DNA from: Coptodactyla brooksi
Taxonomy: Eukaryota > Arthropoda > Insecta > Coleoptera > Scarabaeidae
Direction: 5' to 3'
Length of the DNA: 41,315 nt
Assembly (NCBI GenBank): GCA_033557675.1
Contig: JAWQRM010000018.1
Span: 1-41,315 of the forward strand
Below are positions 1 to 10,744 of this stretch, in pieces. The notes below the pieces were generated by a model. That model was not told the origin of the DNA and made no database searches. It worked only from the letters and a program-made list of their open reading frames with translations. Position 1 is the stretch's first letter. Each line of letters starts with the position of its first letter. Both the position numbers and the translations under genes were made by a program.

Positions 1-291
1 GTAATATGATACATACAAACAGTAACAGTCAAGAAAGGTCGTGCATAATTGGTCATGTCGTATATATAAATTACTTTTTTACATCTTGGCAAACCAATGT
101 GTTTATGATTGCCAATGTACGCAAGTGATTACAAATAAAACTTTAAAAATGAAATTATATCTGTATACTTATCACTGCCTCTGTATTATCATAAAGCATC
201 TGGTTCTGATTCATCGCCAGTTCTAGTATGTTTCACAGTATCAGTGCGAGTGTGAAATGTAAAGCATATGTAAAATATAACATATGATATA

Positions 292-297
292 TTTATT
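292..297 (-). terminator. Candidate poly(A) signal AATAAA
   Basis: On the minus strand this reads AATAAA, about 445 nt after the TAG stop at 740. It is the only canonical signal I see between the stop and the window edge. In such AT-rich sequence a hexamer can occur by chance, and no clear GT-rich downstream element is visible, so this is a candidate only. Confidence 0.3.
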
Positions 298-487
298 TTA
301 CTCACCGTGTATTTAAATGTTCAGTAATGCAATATAGAATAAGAAACTGAAAATTCATTATCAAATCTGGATCACATTATTATTATTCAATTAATTCTAA
401 TTAATTGAATGTAAATGGCTCTATTGTAAATGCATATACTTTTTGTTTGGAAAATCCTTTACCACTTAGAAACGAATAGTTCAACGA

Positions 488-500
488 CCAGGTGGCGCAC
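488..500. promoter_or_regulatory. CTCF-like core motif
   Basis: The plus strand reads CCAGGTGGCGCAC. This contains AGGTGGCGC, the core recognised by insect CTCF, in strikingly GC-rich form inside AT-rich flanks just past the 3' end of the gene. CTCF sites commonly mark domain boundaries and are often found at gene ends. One motif match does not prove occupancy. Confidence 0.4.
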
Positions 501-739
501 AGTTAATGCAATATTGGTAGATTGCAGAGTATTGGAAACTATATCTACATACAAAACGTTATTACCATTAATAAAGAATTAGTATAGATATGATACAAAA
601 TTCGGATAACTACGATAATGCAACTAAAAAGGAAATAATAAGATAAAATGAAACATAAGAAGCTTGTACGGTATGGATAGGTTGCGTATATTTTAAGTGT
701 TCACGTGGGTAAGTGGAGGAAAACATAGATTGTGGTGTG

Positions 740-852
740 CTATCTACCATGTTGAGGTAAACTAAATCTCCAGTCGTGTTCTCTGGGATCCACTTCCGTT
801 TGATCATCAATACTGATTTCATAGCGAAGAGGACGTCTACGAGCCCCTTGTG
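740..852 (-). CDS. Terminal coding exon of giant ankyrin-like gene
   Basis: The acceptor TATTTCTTAG ends at 853. The exon supplies two bases (CA) that complete a GCA codon with the G left by the upstream exon, then 36 codons and a TAG at 742-740. The encoded tail is highly charged, beginning QGARRRPLRYEISIDD and ending HDWRFSLPQHGR, and looks like a constrained C-terminus rather than random sequence. The phase fits both the 84-bp exon and the 8.1-kb exon, so either can join it. Just before the stop there is a weak phase-1 donor (CATG|GTAGAT at 748/747). A further downstream exon outside the window therefore cannot be excluded, but the simplest reading is that this is the shared last coding exon. 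Confidence 0.7.
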
Positions 853-1164
853 CTAAGAAATATAATATCCATCAACATGGATGTCAATACCATAAGGGGT
901 AATACAGTTGTACTGCTTTTTTTCTAGCTTTATGTCGTAAGTTATTGATGAACATTTTGGCACTGTACAGTTTCGTGTCCAAAATATTGGAAGGGAGTAC
1001 CATCAGATGATATCGGTGTCAGGTAAGTTAACTATTACCTTGTGATTATTTTATTACTTATAATTTCCAAGATTTTGGTACAATTTGTTTTTTCATGACA
1101 GTGTAAATAGATAATAAGGTAACGTACAGACCAAAATATAAAGAGATGTATAAAAAGGACTCAC
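853..1164 (-). other. Intron (312 bp)
   Basis: The intron has a strong donor AGAG|GTGAGTCC at 1164 and an acceptor TTTCTTAG ending at 853. It is AT-rich. I see no further exon with both good splice sites and an open phase-1 frame inside it. Confidence 0.65.
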
Positions 1165-1248
1165 CTCTGGTGACAGTAGTCGTGGTAGTTGTTGTTGTTA
1201 CGATTTGCTGTGGAACAGTTTGTTCCACTTTAGGTTCTACAGATTCAC
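1165..1248 (-). CDS. 84-bp cassette exon, Thr-rich
   Basis: The acceptor TTCCTGTATAG lies before 1248 and the strong donor AGAG|GTGAGT after 1165. The exon is 84 bp, enters and leaves in phase 1, and encodes about 28 residues: ESVEPKVEQTVPQQIV, then eight consecutive Thr, then VTR. It is symmetric, so it can be included or skipped without changing frame. Poly-Thr runs after acidic/Val-rich segments are of low complexity and are compatible with an extended, phosphorylatable linker close to the C-terminus. The function of this segment is not known to me. Confidence 0.72.
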
Positions 1249-1499
1249 CTATACAGGAAAATCATGTTCATATAAATAGTTTTGTCGTAAGTAGGAGTGA
1301 GAGATTATTTGTATATGTTAAGGCAGATTCGTGCACAAGTAAAACGTTGAAAACCGCATGCAAACGAAAAACTTACCGGAAAAATGAATTGAAACGGAAA
1401 TTGTGTTGTCGTGCTATACATAAGCTTAAAATAATGGAACTTATACGTATAAAATTTATCATACAGCAGGGTTGTATTGAAGGAAGATCGGCAACCAAC
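1249..1499 (-). other. Intron (251 bp) with weak donor
   Basis: The donor is ACAG|GTTGGTTG (1499-1498), weaker than the other donors in the gene, and the acceptor TGTATAG ends at 1249. If the donor is not used, the upstream exon reads on for 13 more residues (GWLPIFLQYNPAV) to a TAA at 1461-1459. That would be an alternative C-terminus. Confidence 0.6.
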
Positions 1500-4400
1500 C
1501 TGTTCTGTCTCCGGCGATCGACGATAACAATGACTGAACTGAAGGCGTAGGTTCTTGCACGTGGTGTAGATCAAACTGTTGGGTATAAATTGTTTTGGTG
1601 CCTTTATCGTCCATAAAAGTTCTTTTTATGACGCCCTCCGACTCCTTTTCGTCGCTTTGTATAACAAACTTCCTTTGAATTATTCTTTTGACGTGAATGT
1701 TGCCATCTTCGTCGACATCCTCTGTTTCGTGAATTTCTTCACCTTCTCCAAAGTTTTCTATGAATTGTCTTAGTTGTTCGTCAGCGTCTGGGCCGGTGAA
1801 GGTAACTTTCTTTACATCCGGTGGTAATTCAACGCGTCTGTGAATGGTGTGAGAGTAACCGTCTTCTTCACAGGGTTCAATGACTTCAGTTACGTATGGC
1901 TTCGAATCTTGGACGTACTCAGTTCTGTACATCTTTGAAGACCCTGCCGCATCGTCGTCAAACCAAACTTTTCTAACAGCGGCGGCTAAATCTACTGCCT
2001 GATGACCTGTGGGATCAATAGTATCAGTAGAAGACACCATTGTGTTAGATCCTCCACTAGTAAAGCTACCGGAATAAACGGAGTCACTTTCGTACTGGTA
2101 CGTAGCATGGGTAGCAGTTGAAGTAGACGCTATGCTGTCTGTGCCTTCCGTTAATTGTTGGTGCTTTACTTCGACAAATTCTGCCATGTCATCTTTAACG
2201 GACGAGCTGAAGTCCTTACCAGTACTTGAGCTGCTCTGATCAAATCCTCCAATTCTCGAACCATCTTCATCGATTGAATCCGACGTCATTAAACTTGGTT
2301 TTGTTCCAGCCATAATTTCTAACGAATCACTGGTTATCATATAACTTTTATCACCATCTCTTATCTCTATACTATCGCTCATTATGTTATCTTTGCCAGA
2401 TTTTTGCGCTTGAAATTCAATTGAATCGGTACTCGCAGTCATTATATCGACAGCAGCAGTTTTTTGATCTAAACTGTCAGTACTATCGTGATGAGCTGGT
2501 TTTTCTGTTTTTAGATCGAGGGAATCTGTAGAAGCCATCATCGGATCACCAGGGGGTGACCAGTCTACTTTCGTACTACATCTTGCAATAGGTGTGTCCA
2601 AATCTAAATCAGGTACTTTAGCGACCTCTTCGAAGGAGTCGCCGCGACCTAAAGATTCCGTTTTCTCAATTTCGATGAACCGTTCAACGTTGGTTTGAGC
2701 CTGTCTAATTATTTCGTCTATTTCAAACAATCTTTTCTCGTAATCTTCGTCATCTGATTCTGGTATTAATTTCTTATCAGTTCCAGACATAGTTTCACAG
2801 CTTTCTGTTTCCGATGCAACGCTTTCTGGACCTTCATCGATTTGAGCAAGTATTGCCTCTTCTTCTTTGGCTTTAATTTCAATTTTGTGAGCCGCTACGC
2901 AAGCCATTTCCAATCCCTCGAATTCTTTTAAGGAGTTCACGGACATGTCGTCTCCCTGGCCACTTCGTCCGGGTTGAACTCTGTTTTTATAACTCCCATT
3001 ACTGGAAGAATCTTGCGATCCGGCGATACATCGTCTATTCTCCAAAGACATAGCACGTTCCAAGTTTTCAAATTCCTGTAAACTGGACATAGATATATCG
3101 TCATGTTCACCTGACCTAGTAAAGTATTTTCTTCCAGCAAGGACATCATATTCTGGCGTTGAAGAATACGAATCCCTAATGCTACTACTTCCATATTCTT
3201 TTTGCGAACTTAGACTGCCAATTCTCGACGAGTCAATATCGTTAACGTCCTCTTCTTTTATGTCCTCTAGAGGTCCTCTTTCAAATTCCATTTCGTAACC
3301 GTATCCAGCTGCGAGCATAGCTGCTTGGTTTCCCTGAAACTGTTGTTCTATCCATTTTTTATTGGCTTCCAATTCCCGGTCGTATTCATATACATAATCT
3401 CTTGGACTTTTTCCTGTTGCCCCGGCACTCTTGTCACTAGGTTGCGGTGGACTTTCTTCAAAATCAAAGCCAAGTTCTTCACTAGAAGAGCCGTCTGGGT
3501 AATATTTAATATCAGTCATCTTTGTAACCGGCGACGGTGCTGATTTTACAAGATATTCTTCTATTTCTTTGTCGGTTTTCTTCGCCACTTTTTTCGACGT
3601 TATTTTTATACTTTGACCTTCAGTATCCATTTCGTGAGCTTCCTTTGCTACTTCTTCTATGACAACAAAATCGTCTATGAGGTCGGGTTTCTCTAGCATT
3701 TCGAAAGAATCGCTGTTTGGAGAATCTGTTGGGGATGGGGGAGTTTGGTAATCTTTACTTTCTGGCATTGATGTGCTTATAGCCTCTTCATGTTCTTCCC
3801 GTATTTTTGGAAGTTCACTTATTGGTTCTTCAGATGTAATTACGTTCCTTTCTTTCTCTTCGTCTTTTTCTTCTTTCCTTCCCATCCCGGATGTTGTTTC
3901 GTTGTCTTCTGATATCACGGTGTCTTGCGATTCATTTGTACTTTCTTCCAACTCCAAATCTGGATAATGGAAGCCACGGTCGACTAATGGAGCCATATGT
4001 TGAGTGACTTTGATATCTGGTATAAAACCAGGACTTAAATCACGTGCTTGCTGTTTTTTCCTTTCAAATTCTTTTTGAACTTTTTCACGAGTTTCCAGTT
4101 CATGTTTCTCAGCATCTTCATCCTCAAGTATAGGACAGATCTGTTTAATTTTGTGAGCTGGCGATACGTGAGCAACCATGCTAAATGCAGCTTCAGCTTC
4201 GGCTTCCTCAAAACTTGACTTTTCACTCGATGTACTACTTAACTTGCCAGCTTGCGAATCTCTTTTATCAAATATTTCTTTGTGGATAGGCTTGTCTGAA
4301 GTTACCTCCATTACGATTTGTTTTTTAATTTCCATAATTTCCTGAGCTCGCGCTATTGCCGAGTTATATTCTTGTTCCAGCTCCCCAACGCTTGCTTGGG

Positions 4401-7400
4401 CTTCCGAGCTAAATTCTGGGGTGTCATCTTTAATTTCACATTCGTCGCATGGTTCTGGGGTAGACGGTCGTTCGATTGGATCACTAACTGCTTCTGATGA
4501 TTGTTTCGCCAATTCGGCTAATTCAGAATCCGAATATGCAATGGACGTAACCCTTTCTTTTTCACTATCAGACTTACTAACTTGGGAGTGCGGCCTCGAC
4601 ATATCGAAAACATCATTTTCGTACTCGGTATCAAGGTAACGGCCTTCGCGAAGGTCTCGGTGAAATCCCTGATCTGCTTCGGTTTCGTAGTAGTTGTCTT
4701 TTTCAGCTTCATCAACATCTTTCTTCTCGTGACTTCTGCCTTCTTTGATACTCAATTCAGTTGTGTATTTGTCACTTTCTGCTAAATCAGATTGGAGCCG
4801 TTTCTCGACTTCTGCCGACATGGAAGAAAGAATGTTACTAGATACGGTACTTTCACATCTCCTGTGACCCCTTTTCTTTGGGTCAAAGGGTTCTTCCTTA
4901 TGTTTAGGTTCTTCTTGGGATGTAACTTGAGTACTGACATTTTGAATACCGTTTTCAGCTACTGCAGATGTCGTGATTGTAACAGAGTCAATGCGAACAT
5001 CTTCGTCTTGTGTATGAGTTGAAGTGGCAATTGAATGTTGAGATTGGGGAATAATATCGTCGTTTATCAACTGTTCCGAAGTAGCGGACGAAGTCAAACT
5101 TGCTTCTTGCCTATCTCCTTCGATGGGAACTTGTTCAATGACGGTCCGAAGAGCGGTAGCACTCGAGGTACTTGATAAACTAACACTCAATACACTTCCT
5201 TCATCTAAACTAGTTCCAAAACGCTCATCAAAGTCTTGTGTTACCTCAAACTGTGGAGAATCGGGAACTAGAATCTTGAGCTCAGGTTGAAATGTCATTT
5301 CGCATGACCTCTTCATTCTCGACGGGAGGTCTTCAGAACCTTTAACTTCACCATCTTCTTCGGAAATATCTAATGATTCTTGATCAGGATACATTAATTC
5401 TGAGTCACTAGCTTCTGTACTTTGTCTCTTTGCAAAGAGACCGCGGTCAACTGAAATGTCATCTATGGTTTGGCCAGTCATATCTCCTGGATCGCATTCT
5501 GATGGCACTAAGGTTTCCGATGCTTCAGATACTTCGATGCTGGCTAAGTTACCTGAACTTTCACTATCTAAACTCTTCATACTCTCCTTCGAACTCAAAC
5601 TACTGACTGCGGTGTGATATGATGTCATGTGCGTAGGTGCGGACGATACATCTTGTTCAGTTAAAGCACTTTCATATTCAGAAGAGCCAGCTGCAACTAA
5701 GCCTTCTACGTCTGAAGAGCAAGGTCTGCTTTTTCCACTGTCTAGTTCAAAACTTTGGTAATGACTCTCTCCCGAAGAAGAATACGCTTCAAAGTCGATC
5801 CCCGATTTTCGGTCTGATCTAAGTATGGGACTGCTACTACTTGTATCACTATGAAGTTTTGACTTTCGTAGAATTACATCTACCTTATCCTTTTCTGAAG
5901 ATTTTTTTCCTGATGAACTTGTGGAAATTTGTTCCTCAGGTGATCTTATATCATCTGATTTCGACTCATCACTCGATGTTCTCTTTACCTCAATTACAGT
6001 TGTAACACTATAATCTCTAGTTGTGTGTGGAATATCTTCTGGCAAAACTTCATCTATGGTAGTAGAAATAGTTTTAGACTCAGTGCGACTAGAATCTACA
6101 ACGACGGTACTACTGGAAATTTTCTTATGTGTTGATATTTCTGAAATTTTACATTCGATGTCGTCGGTCACTTTTGTTTCTTCCTTTTTGTCGACAGTTG
6201 CTTCTATTTCACTCTTGGTTTTCTCTTCAATTTCTTTTGTTGTACGACATTCCTGCTGAATTTGTTTTTTATCTAGTTGCTCGATAGTCTTCTCTTCTGA
6301 TGTAAATTGTGCTGATAACTGGGTAAGTTCGGTTTCCTCTTTTCCTAGATGTACATCACTTTTTGCAACACCATTACCAAGAGTTTCGTTTACGGTTATA
6401 GTGACGCCTGAAATATTTTTCGTGTCTTCTTGAACGTCAGTAATTTGCCGTTTAGTGGCGTTGAACTTATCTTCTTCAACTTGGTCCGATTCTGAAATTA
6501 CAATCTTAGTTTCTATATCTGTCATCAATGTTTCCTCTACTATTCCGCTTGTAGTTTTGTCATCTCTGAGGAAACATTCAGTTCTTTCTTTATCTCTTTG
6601 ATATTTTTCTGTTACTTTCGTGTCCTTTTCAGTTTTATGTTCGGTAAATTTTTCATCGTCATCAAATTCTGTGTCAGGAGAATCACTTCTTCCAAGTACG
6701 AAATGATCTCCTAAGGTCAAACCGAGTTCTCTTGATAGCTTTCTCTCTATCGATCTTTCAACCTCTAAATGCTCGATTTGTGCCTCTAAAATATTCCCGC
6801 GACTACCTGATGGTGAATATTCTCCACCGCTATATTTTAGATCTTCATCCGTTATTTCCATACTAGAAGCTTGTGTATCGCCCCTAGAAAGTTTACTAAG
6901 TTGCCGTTGTTTTCTTGCTAGCACAGATTGTACCAACTCTACTTCACGGGAATCCAACCCTTTTACTTCAGCTAACTGACGTAAATACTCAGATACTTCA
7001 GTTTGCGGTAAATCAGGAATTACAGCTTTAACTTCAGAAGTGGTATCTCGTCTCTGAATTTCAGCTTCGATATCAGCCAGAAGCTCGCTCGCGATAATTT
7101 TGGCATCCTCTTCTGATATTTTTTGTTGATGCAAACTCTCCAGTATTAATTTTTCGATTTCATCGTGATTTTCAACTTTAAATTTATCAGAAGAAATTGA
7201 TTCTGAATGATCTTGATGTATTTCGGAACCTAAATCAGACTCGTCGTGTACGCTGCTGCTTAATTCATCGTCTTTTTCGACAATACTTTCTTTTGCAGTT
7301 TCAGCCACCTTTTCTTCAACAGGTTGTGATTCTATCGAAACTTCCCATACAGTATCTTGTACGTGTTCCTCTGGTTGGTATATTTCAGGCTTTTGTTTTT

Positions 7401-9641
7401 TTTCTGATTCATCGCTTTCTTCACTTATACGTCTTTGTTTTCCAGATAAACTTACTGTAATTTCAGGTATTGTTTCCTCAGTGTAAAAGGATGTTTTTGG
7501 CGACATTTCTATCGCATTTAGTGAATCCAGAGACTTGGTTTCAATATCAGTAGCATCTTCAAGTTCTGTCAGTTTTTCAGAATCTTCAATTTCACTTTTA
7601 TCCACGTGGACTTCCATAGAATCACTCGGTTTTGAGGTTTGGTCTTCTTTATAGTTCGTGATACCAATATCAACACTGTGATCAGAAAACACGCTTTGCT
7701 CTGATTCAGTTGAAGATTGTTGAATATGAGAACCAGCCTCGGCTTCTTTATGTGCTGCAGGCCTATCTGATGACACTGATAGTCGATCTTCACTTTTGTG
7801 CATAGTAGACTCACGCTTATCTTCCCCTTTGATCGTTATAAGAGTTTCTTCCATTGATGGGTGTACAGGGACTTTGCCATTAAGTTTAGCGAAGTTTTGA
7901 GCTTCGTCGAGTAAATACGCATGCTCTTCTTTGTATGTATCTTTGTCTATATCACTTGCATATGTTATTCTACTTGCGTCTGATTTCTCTTGCTCCATTT
8001 CGGATGAATCCTCTAAATCTTCCTTGCTCTTTTCTGTCAAGCTTGAAGGCTGTACTTCAGTTATTTGTTCAGTGCCCTTTCCCATTATGCTATCTTTCTC
8101 TATTTCACTTGCGTAGGTAAGTTTGCTTTCTTCTGACTTTTCTTCAATTTCTGATACGTCATCAACAACATTATCTTCATCTTTTATCTTTGGTTTCAAT
8201 TTAAGCTCGGAATCAAATGTGGTTAAACTGAGTTTTGACGACTCCGGAATATTTTGTGTTGATAAATCGTATTGTTTTCTTGAAAATTCGTCAATTTCTT
8301 TGCTACCTAGTTCCTCTGATGTCTCAAAATCTTGCATTGTAACGTCTGTTGTACTTTCGTCAACAGACTCTTCCATGTGCTTCAAATCCCTTTCAATATG
8401 TCTGGTTTCCTTAACATGGAAACCATTTTCATCTTTTTCAAACGTTTCATGCTTAACCTCTTTTAACAATGACTCGACAAAATCTTCCTTTTCAGATTTT
8501 GGCTTAGTAGTCATTTTTGTAGCAATAATAGAACCGGATTCTTCAAAACTTTTAGCTAAATCTTTTACAGATTTTCTTTCAAAAAGTTGTTGATTTTCTG
8601 AGGTTTTACTCTGAGACAATTGACTTTGCACTTTGGAAGGAAGTTTAACAGCTTCATCGAAAGTGCTTGCAATATCCATAACACTGCTGCTTTCTGGTAT
8701 TGTTTCATTCGAGACAGTTTTACTTCCGCAAGGTTCTTCGATAACAAAGCTTAAAGCTTTTCGCTCTGGTGATGGTTCGTCCTCTAATTCGGTCATGAGT
8801 TGTTCCTCGACCATTTCTTTCTTGATTTGGTTTTCATAGTATTGTTTCCTTAGTAGAACGTTTTTAGCTGATACCTCATAAAGATCTTCAGTAGGAAGGG
8901 ACATCGACCTTTCATATACGCTCTTTTTTGTGGCTGCGGATGGCTGGAAGACACTCATTTGTCTGTCCCTAATTTGGGGAACCCTATCTTCAATCTCTGA
9001 ATCCGATATATAATGTTCAACATCACCGCTGTCTGAAATGTACCCAGTATTTTCATAACCGCTTTGGTTATTGGAGAGGTCTTGATCAGAATCCGACGCG
9101 TCCTTCTGTTCTTGGTCATCATTTGTATCTTGTTTCAGCAGATATTTAGGAGAATGACGCAAAGATGGGTCTGTGAATGAAGATTTGTATTCGCTAACTG
9201 GTTGCACAACTTCCTCCTGATCTAAATGTGGAATAGTCTGCTCTTCTTTAACTTCGGCAATGCTTTGAGAACTTTGTAAGGCAACTCTAGGTTTGGGAAT
9301 TGGTGGCTCCACGGATACTTCGTGGACGGATGTTCGCTTCTTAACTACATTGATTTTTTCTGTTGCAGTTTCTTCATATAAGCTCAGGCGTTTCTTAATA
9401 GATGGTTCAACTTTGCCCTCCTTGGACATGCTCTCCCAGAACTTCTTTTTGTCCGAGTAAGTACCAGGTGTGTTTTGTGGTGAATCGTCTACGTCTAATG
9501 TATCATCTCTAACTGGCGAAATGGGATGTACGCGTGTTGTACTGTCGGGTGATTTTGTAGATCTGGGTTTTGGTTTCGGTGTGGTTATAGTTGGAATATT
9601 AGTGTCACTCTCGACGATTTTCTCTGTTAATTGCACGACTT
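1500..9641 (-). CDS. 8.1-kb giant exon, ankyrin-type C-terminal region
   Basis: The acceptor CCCTATTTTTAG lies before 9641 and the donor ACAG|GTTGGT after 1500. The exon is 8,142 bp, phase 1 to phase 1, with 2,713 full codons and no stop. The protein is acidic, Ser/Glu/Lys-rich and mostly disordered. Landmarks from N to C are: a TNIP motif in a basic Ser/Pro context (9603-9592); an ISDSGDVEHYISDSEIED stretch and a YERSMSLPTEDLYEVSAKN block followed by a charged helix (about 9030-8770); two DDxSxxSLxEFExLE blocks (3105-2905); a charged helix around EDYEKRLFEIDEIIRQAQ; an array of S/T-DS-L/I repeats (2540-2265); and a conserved-looking block containing VTFTGPDADEQLRQFIENFG and ETEDVDEDGNIHVKR (1990-1665). 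These blocks are why I place the gene with giant insect ankyrins (Ank2 L/XL). That match is from memory. The role would be linkage of membrane/spectrin skeleton and microtubules in axons (family knowledge plus inference). Confidence 0.72.
2265..2540 (-). repeat. STDSL/SDSI short tandem motif array (protein level)
   Basis: Within the 8.1-kb exon, motifs of the form (M)x(S/T)-(T/S)DS(L/I)(D/E) recur every 15-20 residues: MASTDSLD, DSTDSLD, TASTDSIE, MSDSIE, ITSDSLE and MTSDSIDE. Spacing is irregular and codons differ, so the repeat is old and maintained at protein level. The motifs are phosphorylatable Ser/Thr next to acids, as for casein kinase 2. Confidence 0.65.
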
Positions 9642-9938
9642 CTAAAAATAGGGAGTATGGTTAGCGTCTAGCTAGTTACATTGGGTATGACGCAGGCAGG
9701 TATATACATATAAGAGGACGCGATAATGTTCACTTACCGTTTATGACAAACACCGAACTGAAAGAAACATACTCGAAACTTAAATATGATGTTAGTAGAA
9801 AAACGAAAATGCTAAAACGTTTGCTAAAACGGTGTAAAAATCTCCACACAGTAAGCAATACGCATGCGGAAAATAAGAATGTTCAAACATATCGGGCCCA
9901 TCCTTTGGTCGAGAGATTGTTACGAAATTTCTATTTAC
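9642..9938 (-). other. Intron (297 bp) with possible micro-exon
   Basis: The donor is TTAG|GTAAATAG and the acceptor CTATTTTTAG. Direct splicing joins G to AA, giving GAA, and reads NALEVVQLTEK, which is in frame. The intron contains a second, very strong donor, listed as a candidate micro-exon. Confidence 0.7.
9738..9757 (-). other. Candidate 20-nt micro-exon
   Basis: On the minus strand, a good acceptor (TTTCTTTCAG) is followed 20 nt later by the best donor of this intron (ACG|GTAAGTG). Entered in phase 1 from the upstream exon it gives GTT CGG TGT TTG TCA TAA, which is a stop. If entered in phase 2 it is open and rejoins the downstream frame correctly. It could be a poison exon, an exon used by another transcript, or a decoy. 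No transcript data support it. Confidence 0.3.
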
Positions 9939-10541
9939 CTAATGCGTTTTTCTTCTTAGACTTTTTATTCTTTCTCTTGTTTTTCTTTGAAGTTATATTC
10001 AGGCTTTGTCGTGACATAACTACCACCTCCTCTTGGGACACGAATATATCTGGTATTAGACTAGAATCGGTTTTTGATGTGGAAGGTTCTGAATCATCCG
10101 GGATTGAAGTCTGGTTGGAATATATACTCTGAGTTGAGTCAAAAGGACTACTTCTTTCTAACCAGTGAACAACGGCGTTCATTACATGTCCTTTTGAGAG
10201 GGAATCTGTACTTCCTAAAGATTTTACCATTCTGTCTTCACTTCTTATTGATTCAGTACTACCAGCAGGGGTTAAGAACATGTTTGGGTGTGCATGCAAT
10301 ATCGTGTCAATAATAATTCCTTTCTTATAACCATGCAAGTCAGGTAGACTTCCACGATCATCCTCAGCCCTTGTTTCTCCCAACCTGAATCCCATTTCGG
10401 ATTTGGCACGTTTGGTTTTTCGTGTCATTAGTGGGGAACAACATGGGCTTCTCATGATTGGTATAACGTCAACTTCGACGCCAGCTTTGTTAATAGTATT
10501 ACCTTTATTTAATGTCACTGGCCCCATATATACTACATCAC
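9939..10541 (-). CDS. 603-bp cassette exon, Ser-rich with Lys-rich end
   Basis: The acceptor TTTACTTTCGTAG lies before 10541 and the donor TTAG|GTAAAT after 9939. The exon is 603 bp, phase 1 to phase 1. The upstream G joins GT to give Gly and the product begins DVVYMGPVTLNKGNTINKAG. A short structured-looking start is followed by a Ser/Asp-rich stretch (STESIRSEDR, LGSTDSLSKG) and ends in a lysine block (KKNKRKNKKSKKKN), a plausible microtubule or phosphoinositide contact (inference). It has TSIP and SLIP tetrapeptides, but in acidic context. I do not recognise a named domain. Other in-frame acceptors slightly upstream (for example CAACAG) would add a few residues. Confidence 0.7.
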
Positions 10542-10744
10542 CTACGAAAGTAAAGACTGTTGTCTTTTTTGGGCTAGATCCCGATATGTTTGTGAACGGT
10601 TGGTGAGAGAGAACAGTGGGAGCGTGCACACTTGATTATATAAAAATGGTAGAACACGAGTATGAGATAAATTATGTAATAAAAAGCGATGTTGATGTGA
10701 CAGGAGGAAAATAAAGATTAAACTTCTAAACAGTTATCATCTAC
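10542..10744 (-). other. Intron (203 bp)
   Basis: The donor is CAAG|GTAGATGA (10744) and the acceptor TTTCGTAG ends at 10542. Both flanking exons are phase 1. The in-frame TGA immediately after the donor explains why the upstream open frame appears to end at 10737. Confidence 0.7.

Larger units (their letters stand above)
1..739. other. 3' flank / probable 3' UTR, AT-rich
   Basis: This stretch lies downstream of the TAG stop of the minus-strand gene. It is AT-rich and has no convincing coding exon. It should contain the 3' UTR. On the minus strand there is an AATAAA at 297-292. A good donor-like sequence (ACACG|GTGAGTAA) follows an acceptor-like TTTTCAG and would define a 41-nt exon at 346-306, but in the expected phase it quickly meets TGA, so it is at best a UTR or alternative terminal exon. 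A short open stretch on the minus strand at about 545-450, starting after a GTAG acceptor-like sequence, also fits phase 1, but I do not consider it supported. A CTCF-like motif is listed separately. Confidence 0.5.
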
